This document shows, piece after piece, positions 5,492 to 9,783 of a stretch of DNA of 9,783 nucleotides (position 1 is the stretch's first letter; each line of letters starts with the position of its first letter). This DNA is from Hyphomicrobiales bacterium (lineage in GTDB: Bacteria > Pseudomonadota > Alphaproteobacteria > Rhizobiales > CAYWUX01). The notes beneath the pieces are model-generated. The model made no database searches. It was not told the DNA's origin and saw nothing but the letters and a program-made list of their open reading frames with translations. The DNA is taken from contig JANQOC010000177.1 in the NCBI GenBank assembly GCA_028279265.1, forward strand, positions 1 to 9,783. Reading direction: 5' to 3'. The position numbers were made by a program, and so were the translations under genes.

Positions 5492-5523
5492 CGGGACGGT
5501 CTCCTTATCAGGACATCGTCCCG
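5492..5523. terminator. Hairpin between convergent genes, possible shared terminator
   Basis: CGGGACG (5492-5498) and CGTCCCG (5517-5523) pair perfectly. The inner bases can extend the stem through GTC (5499-5501) and GAC (5512-5514). It lies 55 bp after the P460 stop and 49 bp after the B3/B4 stop. Plus-strand sequence after it, TATGCGTTTCTG, has only a weak T-run. It is therefore a plausible but not textbook terminator. Confidence 0.45.
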
Positions 5524-5571
5524 TATGCGTTTCTGCCCATCGCATTTGGCTCCGATTTTCGAAGAGTGGGA

Positions 5572-6240
5572 TCAAGGAACAATCCAGCTCTCAATGTCGC
5601 GACCATCGCAATGATCTTCCAGTAGCGACTGGGCCAATTTGGTGGCATCCGACAGATCCGGTTCAGGGCCGAAGGCAATTAAAACCATCAGTACCGTTTC
5701 AGTATTATCCGTGATTTTTGTGCGTTCTGAATCGCTGGTCGGGGATCCAAACGGCCCCTGACTGTCATAGAACACCGGCAAATTGGCGATATTGAATGGC
5801 CCGCGCCCAATTGCGAGATAATCTTGATCCTCGCCGCCGCGATCGAATGTGATATCGCCGACCACCCGGTCCAAATCATAAGCGCCAATGGAGTGGCCTG
5901 TGGTCAGGGATATGAGATTCACGCAGTCCACCACATTGCTGATGGAATAAAGATCCTTGCCCTGAAGGGCCCGGCGGGTCAGGGCTTCCGCCGAGGGGCG
6001 ATAACGGGCGGGATCTTTGCCCAGGCTTTTGTAGGCCTTGCGTGTGGCTGCGATCTGAGCGCGGGATTGAGCCGGTGCCTCACCAAGTTCACGGGCAATA
6101 TCCTGCATCGTCTCGTTTAGGGCCAGTTTTATGGCCGGAGTAGCTGGCGCGACCTGAACCTTCGCACTCAAACATCCCAGCCTGGGCTCCAGTCCCAGAT
6201 CGGAAAACCGGGAAGAAATTTGAAGGGATGGGATGGGCAT
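5572..6240 (-). CDS. Stand-alone B3/B4 tRNA-binding-domain protein
   Basis: This 222-residue cytoplasmic protein is built from the B3/B4 domain (PF03483), also found in the beta subunit of phenylalanyl-tRNA synthetase where it houses the editing site. Diagnostic blocks are ARYRPSAEAL (78-87), LYSISNVVDCVNLISL (97-112), IGAYDLD (118-124), AIGRG (143-147) and GPFGSPTSDSERT (162-174). The C-terminal ETVLMVLIAFG strand also fits. Free-standing members are thought to deacylate or bind mischarged tRNAs or amino acids, but specificity is generally not established. The start ATG 6240 follows AGAGGG by about 10 bases. The length is normal for free-standing members. It is divergent from the TIGR02444 gene and convergent with the P460 gene, so it appears to be transcribed alone. 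Confidence 0.92.
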   Translation of the reverse strand: MPIPSLQISSRFSDLGLEPRLGCLSAKVQVAPATPAIKLALNETMQDIARELGEAPAQSRAQIAATRKAYKSLGKDPARYRPSAEALTRRALQGKDLYSISNVVDCVNLISLTTGHSIGAYDLDRVVGDITFDRGGEDQDYLAIGRGPFNIANLPVFYDSQGPFGSPTSDSERTKITDNTETVLMVLIAFGPEPDLSDATKLAQSLLEDHCDGRDIESWIVP

Positions 6241-6402
6241 CGACAGGGTCCCTCTTCAGGCTGAATTCGGTAATTTGCACATGGCAGCAAAAAAAATTTT
6301 GGTGCTTTGTCTGTTTACGTTCAATAAACCCATGGACTGTAGATTGATTGGGCGCGAACGTGAACATTAAATCTGCCCTTAACTCCCATTAGGTCATGTT
6401 GG

Positions 6403-6431
6403 TTGACGTTCGAGCTTATCCTAAGTATTGC
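6403..6431 (+). promoter_or_regulatory. Candidate promoter of the TIGR02444 gene
   Basis: TTGACG (6403-6408) is followed 17 bp later by TATTGC (6426-6431), matching the -35 well and the -10 at three of six positions. Transcription would start near 6438, right at the foot of the 6441-6462 hairpin. Modest support only. Confidence 0.35.
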
Positions 6432-6437
6432 GTGATG

Positions 6438-6467
6438 TGCGGGTCCGGTCTGTTCCGGACCCCCGCA
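6438..6467 (+). promoter_or_regulatory. Strong GC-rich hairpin in the leader of the TIGR02444 gene
   Basis: GGGTCCGG (6441-6448) and CCGGACCC (6455-6462) form an 8-bp perfect stem around TCTGTT. It can be extended by TGC/GCA (6438-6440 with 6465-6467) across a 2-nt bulge. ATTTG follows on the plus strand, too short for a sure terminator. It may stabilise the 5' end or act as an attenuator. Confidence 0.5.
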
Positions 6468-6529
6468 TTTGCTGTGCTCAATGCCGAGCGGTGCGGATAT
6501 GGCGGGCCAAACCCGCGTGGAATGCACCC

Positions 6530-7021
6530 ATGGACAAAGCTGACGACGAAAAATTCTGGTCATTTTCCATCGATTTCTACGGCCGCGACGGTGTTCAGGA
6601 TGCTTGTCTGGAATTGCAGGACCGTCACGATGGCGACGTTAATCTGATTTTGTTTTTGCTCTGGCAGGCCCTTCAAAGTATGGAATTCGACAGGGCGGCA
6701 ATCGCCGGCCTGGACCGGAGCCTTTCCCCCTGGAGGCAAGGCGTCGTTGAGCCCTTGCGCAGCATCCGGCGACATATGAAAGATCTCGACACGGATCTCA
6801 GGCCCGCCGACGTTGAAGATCTGCGCAATTCCGTCAAGGAGCTCGAACTGAAATCGGAATTTCTGGCGCAAAGGCTCCTGGTTGCCAAGAAGGATGCAGG
6901 GAGAAAGTCCCGGCAGTCGAAGGAAATCATTGCGCACCGAAATTTGCAGGCCTATGGAGATTTTCTGGGTCGTTTGCTTCCCCGGGACTTGTGCGACTTA
7001 TTGATCGGCAATCTTAGCTGA
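6530..7021 (+). CDS. TIGR02444 family protein (function unknown)
   Basis: This 163-residue cytoplasmic protein belongs to the proteobacterial TIGR02444/DUF2390 family, which has no established function. The family signature is at the N-terminus: FWSFSIDFY (9-17), GVQDACLELQD (21-31) and DVNLILFLLW (36-45). It continues with PWRQGVVEPLRSIRRHMK, a helical block seen in relatives. The rest is predicted largely helical, with a charged stretch VKELELKSEFLAQR. The frame is open back to TTG 6428, but I place the start at ATG 6530. The family signature begins eight residues later, and the extra 34 residues come from the leader hairpin and are Cys/Arg-rich. GTGGA precedes the ATG by about 9 bases. A 145-bp gap separates it from ubiX, where a separate promoter is plausible. 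Confidence 0.9.
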   Translation: MDKADDEKFWSFSIDFYGRDGVQDACLELQDRHDGDVNLILFLLWQALQSMEFDRAAIAGLDRSLSPWRQGVVEPLRSIRRHMKDLDTDLRPADVEDLRNSVKELELKSEFLAQRLLVAKKDAGRKSRQSKEIIAHRNLQAYGDFLGRLLPRDLCDLLIGNLS

Positions 7022-7091
7022 GAAGTGATTGCCGGAGCGCGACAAGCCGTGGCCCTTCTTAACGAATATCCGGCAAAGATCGAACTGCAAA

Positions 7092-7121
7092 TTGACCGCA
7101 CACATGGTTTATGCTTGTACT
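7092..7121 (+). promoter_or_regulatory. Candidate promoter of the ubiX-hydroxylase operon
   Basis: TTGACC (7092-7097), an 18-bp spacer and TGTACT (7116-7121) resemble a housekeeping promoter (5/6 and 4/6 matches). It sits in the 145-bp gap before ubiX, 45 bp ahead of the GTG start. This fits an operon beginning at ubiX, but is unproven. Confidence 0.42.
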
Positions 7122-7166
7122 AGATCCTACGTCTGCACCGAAAATACAATAAAGAGGAAATACGGG

Positions 7167-7745
7167 GTGGAATCGCCGAAACGATTGATCATCGGGATAA
7201 GCGGCGCGTCGGGTATCATTTACGGCATTCGCGCCTTGCAGATGCTGCAGGAAACCCCGGTGCATGTGCATCTGGTTGTTTCGAAGGCGGCGGAACTGAC
7301 ACTGAGTTACGAATCCGATTTGAAACTGGCCGATCTAAAAGAACTTGCCGACGAGTTTCACCCCGTCAGGGATATCGGCGCCTCGATTGCCTCGGGATCG
7401 TTTAAAACCAGCGGCATGTTGATCCTTCCCTGTTCAATTCGAACCATGAGCGAATTGTCGACCGGCGTCACCAGTTCGTTGCTCTCCCGCGCCGCCGACG
7501 TTGTGCTGAAAGAAAAGAGACGCCTTGTCCTGGGCATCCGGGAAACGCCGCTGCATGGGGGACATCTCAAAACGATGCTGAACCTTGCCGAACTCGGAGC
7601 CGTTATTTCACCGATTGTACCCGCCTTCTACAACAAACCCCAGACCCTGGACGATGTCATCAATCAGTCCATTGGACGCATGCTCGATATGTTCGACATT
7701 GATCTGGGCACCGTGCATCGCTGGCGCGCTGAGGAGGATCAATAG
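7167..7745 (+). CDS. ubiX: UbiX-family flavin prenyltransferase
   Basis: This 192-residue enzyme joins a dimethylallyl group to reduced FMN, making the prenylated FMN used by UbiD-type decarboxylases. The signature blocks are intact: GISGASGIIYGIR (10-22) for FMN, SFKTSGMLILPCS (78-90), SRAADVVLKEKRRLVL (107-122), RETPLHGGHLKTM (125-137) and PAFYNKP (152-158). The usual PP-x-PAFY is SPIVPAFY here. I choose GTG 7167, which has GAGGA at 7154-7158 with an 8-base gap and makes the length normal for the family. The open frame extends back to 7029, but that part is non-conserved leader. The stop at 7743-7745 directly abuts the FAD-subunit start, so UbiX is cotranscribed with a molybdenum hydroxylase. 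It is therefore probably pathway-dedicated rather than, or as well as, serving ubiquinone synthesis. A UbiD partner is not in the window. Confidence 0.95.
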   Translation: MESPKRLIIGISGASGIIYGIRALQMLQETPVHVHLVVSKAAELTLSYESDLKLADLKELADEFHPVRDIGASIASGSFKTSGMLILPCSIRTMSELSTGVTSSLLSRAADVVLKEKRRLVLGIRETPLHGGHLKTMLNLAELGAVISPIVPAFYNKPQTLDDVINQSIGRMLDMFDIDLGTVHRWRAEEDQ

Positions 7746-8615
7746 TTGAAGCCGGTCAATTTTGATTATATCCGACCGAACTCGTTGGCCGAGGCTTTGA
7801 CCCTGGCGGCAAAGGAAGAGGAAGCCGAATTCATTGCCGGCGGCCAAACCCTGGTGCCGCTCCTCAATTTGCGCATGGCCCGACCGTCGCTCCTCATCGA
7901 CATTTCCAGGATCGCCGACCTTCAGGGCATCTCGCGTGAAGGGGACCGGTTGACGATCGGTGGCGCGACCCGGCAGCTCGAAATTGAAGTGAGCGAAATT
8001 GTCCGGGATGCTTGTCCCTTGTTGCACAAAGTGCTGCCGTGGATCGGGCACCGGCCGACCCGGGCCCGGGGAACCATAGGTGGCAGCCTGGCAACCGCGG
8101 ATCCGGCAGCGGAATTGTCCCTCGTGGGATTCATTCTGGATGCGAACATTGAAATTCAGACCGTAGACGGGCCGCAGTCGATTGCTATTGATGATTTTAT
8201 TCTGGGGCCCCTCGAAACCTGTCTGCCGTACGGTGCCTGTATCGTGTCCGTGTCGTTCCCCATCTGGACGGGAGGCGAAATTGCAACCGGATTTCAGGAG
8301 CTTTCGACCCGGCGCAGCGATTTTGCCATTGCCTCGGCTGCTGTGCAGCTCATGGTGGGGGCGGGTGGTACGGTTGACCGGGCCGCAATTGCGGTCGGGG
8401 CCTGCGGCGACCGCCCCCAGCGATTATCCCGACTGGAGTACATAGTTGCCGGTAAAATGCCTTCGGAAATTTCGCCGGCAATTTACCGGTCGGAGATTGA
8501 AGAAGACATTCAGGCCAACAGCCATATTCATGCGTCTTCGGACTATGGCAAACGTGCAGCGACGCAATTGTTGATTCAGGCTATGGAAGAAGCCATAGGG
8601 GAGTTGCCGCGGTGA
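7746..8615 (+). CDS. Molybdenum hydroxylase FAD-binding (medium) subunit
   Basis: This 289-residue subunit belongs to the xanthine dehydrogenase/CO dehydrogenase family (CoxM type) and passes electrons from the iron-sulphur subunit to an acceptor through FAD. Two FAD-binding loops are clear: AGGQTLVPLLNLR (31-43) and TIGGSLATADPAAEL (110-124), preceded by the usual RxRG context (R106-G109). The C-terminal CODH flavoprotein domain (about 176-285) includes FQELSTRRSDFAIASAA. The start is TTG 7746, the very next base after the ubiX stop, with GAGGAGGA at 7731-7738, a strong ribosome binding site. Its TGA overlaps the GTG of the next gene by four bases, indicating translational coupling. The order FAD-FeS-Mo matches coxMSL. 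Substrate is not deducible from this subunit. Confidence 0.95.
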   Translation: MKPVNFDYIRPNSLAEALTLAAKEEEAEFIAGGQTLVPLLNLRMARPSLLIDISRIADLQGISREGDRLTIGGATRQLEIEVSEIVRDACPLLHKVLPWIGHRPTRARGTIGGSLATADPAAELSLVGFILDANIEIQTVDGPQSIAIDDFILGPLETCLPYGACIVSVSFPIWTGGEIATGFQELSTRRSDFAIASAAVQLMVGAGGTVDRAAIAVGACGDRPQRLSRLEYIVAGKMPSEISPAIYRSEIEEDIQANSHIHASSDYGKRAATQLLIQAMEEAIGELPR

Positions 8616-9133
8616 CAAACAGCAACCAGCAAATACGGCATCGCAAACCGGTGTCTCTCACGGTCAACGGCCGGGCTGTGACCAGGGATGTGGAACCACG
8701 CCTTTCCCTTCTCGACTTTATCCGTGACGAGCTTGACCTCACCGGCACCCACAGTGGTTGCGAACACGGGGTTTGCGGTGTCTGTACCGTGCTTCTCGAC
8801 GGCGAACCCGTGCGCGCCTGCCTGATGTTTGCCGTTCAATGCGAAGGGCAGGCCGTTGAGACGATCGAAAGCGAGGGCCCCAGTCACGACGAGCTGAGTA
8901 TCATCCAGGATGCCTTTTGGGAAAAGCACGGTCTGCAATGTGGATATTGCACGTCCGGAATGATCCTGACCGCGCGGGCGTTCCTGAAGCGCCATCCCAA
9001 TCCCGATCGTGAGGAAATTCGCGAAGCGATATCCAGCAATCTGTGCCGGTGTACCGGTTATCTGCAGATTATCGAATCCATCGAGCTGGCAGCGGAACGG
9101 CTCGCGGGTTCGAATATCGGGCAGAAAAATTAA
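8612..9133 (+). CDS. Molybdenum hydroxylase [2Fe-2S] (small) subunit
   Basis: This 173-residue subunit carries two [2Fe-2S] clusters that wire the molybdenum site to FAD. The N-terminal ferredoxin-like domain has cluster ligands C50, C55, C58 (CEHGVCGVC) and C70. The C-terminal helical domain has C110, C113 (CGYC), C145 and C147 (CRC), followed by TGY. All eight cysteines are present, and the length is usual for single-subunit members, with a short extra N-terminal tail (1-13). The start is GTG 8612, overlapping the previous stop by 4 bp, with GGGGAG 7 bases upstream. Sequence features such as TGTHSGCEHGVCGVCTVLLDG place it among CoxS-like small subunits, but these do not by themselves reveal the substrate. 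The molybdenum subunit starts 6 bp after its stop. Confidence 0.96.
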   Translation: MTNSNQQIRHRKPVSLTVNGRAVTRDVEPRLSLLDFIRDELDLTGTHSGCEHGVCGVCTVLLDGEPVRACLMFAVQCEGQAVETIESEGPSHDELSIIQDAFWEKHGLQCGYCTSGMILTARAFLKRHPNPDREEIREAISSNLCRCTGYLQIIESIELAAERLAGSNIGQKN

Positions 9134-9139
9134 ACTCGG

Positions 9140-9783
9140 ATGAAAGCGCACGGCCCCATGTATCAGCACAACTATCGATATATCGGCAAGACCCGCCGGA
9201 GTGTGGAAGATCGCCGTTTTGTTGCGGGCCAGGCCAGATTTGTCAGCGATATCCGGATGCCGGGCCTCATGCACGTATCCGTTGTCGCTTCTCCCTATCC
9301 CGCTGCAAAGATCGTCAATATCGATGACAGCGCTGCCCGGGCCATGACCGGTGTGATCGATATCGTCACCGGTGCCGACTATGCGGCGGCCACGAATTCC
9401 CTGCCGATCAGTGTTGACGCACCGGCGGTGAAGCGCTGGCCCCTGGCCGTCGATCAAGTCCGGTATGCGGGTGAATGGGTGGTGGCTGTCATTGCGGAAA
9501 CGCGTGCCCTCGCCGAAGATGCCGCGGAACAGATCGACATTACCTATGAGCCCCTTGATTTCGTCACGGATCCGGAAGAGGCGTTCAAAGGGGACAGTCC
9601 GCCGGTGCACGGGGACCATGGTTCAAATGTTATGCTGCACCGAAACTTCACCTGGGGTGACGTCGAGGAGGATTTTGCGAACGCCGACCATACGCTTTCC
9701 TGCCGCGTGCGCTGGGGGCGGAGTTCGACGGTGCCTTTGGAAACCTTTGGGGTTATTGCCCGCTGGGATGCGGGCAAATCGGT
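9140..9783 (+). CDS. Molybdenum hydroxylase molybdopterin-binding (large) subunit, N-terminal part
   Basis: The first 214 codons of a CoxL/xanthine-dehydrogenase-type large subunit are present, out of the roughly 760-800 usual for the family; the right edge cuts the gene. This subunit holds the molybdopterin cytosine dinucleotide cofactor and the substrate pocket. Seen here are the N-terminal GKTRRSVEDRRFVAGQARFVSDI region (16-38) and the a/b-hammerhead domain. The latter includes TGVIDIVTGADYA, YAGEWVVAVIAETRALAEDAAE and YEPLDFVTDPEEA. The PLETFGVIARWD segment (199-210), where the catalytic region begins, is also visible. The active-site loops and the C-terminal Glu lie outside. The start is ATG 9140, 6 bp after the FeS stop, with only a weak purine-rich ribosome binding site; ATG 9158 is an alternative. 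Close packing suggests cotranscription with ubiX and the other two subunits. Confidence 0.95.
   Translation, partial: MKAHGPMYQHNYRYIGKTRRSVEDRRFVAGQARFVSDIRMPGLMHVSVVASPYPAAKIVNIDDSAARAMTGVIDIVTGADYAAATNSLPISVDAPAVKRWPLAVDQVRYAGEWVVAVIAETRALAEDAAEQIDITYEPLDFVTDPEEAFKGDSPPVHGDHGSNVMLHRNFTWGDVEEDFANADHTLSCRVRWGRSSTVPLETFGVIARWDAGKS

Larger units (their letters stand above)
6241..6529. other. Divergent intergenic region between B3/B4 and TIGR02444 genes
   Basis: This 289-bp stretch must hold both promoters. It includes an A8T4 tract (6291-6300 region) and three copies of ACGTTC/GAACGT (6317-6322, 6356-6361, 6406-6411). It also has a strong hairpin near 6441-6462 and a weaker 5-bp one at 6502-6516. 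Open reading frames through it do not resemble proteins. Confidence 0.45.

Noticed and set aside
6428..6529. N-terminal extension of the TIGR02444 protein from TTG 6428
   Set aside because: The residues are encoded by the leader hairpin, are not family-like, and the family signature begins just after ATG 6530.
7029..7166. N-terminal extension of UbiX
   Set aside because: GTG 7167 has a strong GAGGA site at the right distance and gives the normal UbiX N-terminus; the extra 46 residues are not conserved-looking and overlap the promoter candidate.
8576..9619. Minus-strand open frame of 347 codons
   Set aside because: It lies antisense to the FeS and Mo subunit genes, whose cluster cysteines and domain motifs are unmistakable. 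The long antisense frame is a by-product of GC-rich codon bias.
1..9783. Signs of a mobile element, CRISPR array, tRNA or rRNA
   Set aside because: I found no transposase, integrase, evenly spaced repeats, cloverleaf or conserved rRNA segment on either strand.

Overview
The window looks like chromosomal DNA from an alphaproteobacterium, probably a marine or soil relative of Rhodospirillales/Sneathiellales. This rests on family content only: a PAS_5 (PF07310) protein, a BTLCP/C93 transglutaminase-like peptidase, a double-PilZ protein, a TIGR02444 protein and a stand-alone B3/B4 protein. No rRNA, tRNA, CRISPR array, insertion sequence or phage gene is visible. Genes are moderately spaced and four of the intergenic stretches carry clear inverted repeats.

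Layout, left to right. (1) The last 31 codons of a hydrophobic, probably membrane protein (+) run in from the left edge. (2) A gamma-carbonic-anhydrase-type hexapeptide protein (+) follows. (3) Three minus-strand genes come next: a PAS_5 sensor-like protein, a tandem-PilZ protein and an exported BTLCP cysteine peptidase. The set ends in a strong minus-strand intrinsic terminator at about 813-850. Gaps of about 200-230 bp suggest separate promoters rather than one tight operon, but all three fit a signalling and cell-surface theme. (4) A rhomboid intramembrane protease (+) is divergent from the PAS gene. (5) A structured non-coding stretch of about 570 bp precedes a secreted, monohaem cytochrome-P460-type protein (+). 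(6) A stand-alone B3/B4 tRNA-binding-domain protein (-) converges on it. (7) A TIGR02444 protein (+) is divergent from B3/B4 and has a strong hairpin in its leader.

(8) The right end is a tightly packed plus-strand operon: ubiX (flavin prenyltransferase), then the FAD, [2Fe-2S] and molybdopterin subunits of a xanthine-dehydrogenase/CO-dehydrogenase-family hydroxylase. ubiX abuts the FAD gene directly, and the FAD and FeS genes overlap by 4 bp. The molybdenum subunit runs off the right edge. UbiX makes prenylated FMN for UbiD-type decarboxylases, so cotranscription with a molybdenum hydroxylase suggests a catabolic pathway that couples (de)carboxylation to ring or acyl-CoA hydroxylation of an aromatic or heteroaromatic acid. 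Furan-dicarboxylate/furoate catabolism is one known example of that combination. The substrate cannot be read from this window.

The least explained parts are this operon's substrate and the leader of the P460 gene, where four alternating copies of CCTTTG/CAAAGG can form mutually exclusive stems just before the ribosome binding site. Several starts were placed by ribosome-binding-site evidence, not maximal ORF length: the rhomboid, P460, TIGR02444 and UbiX genes all start internally to their longest open frame.
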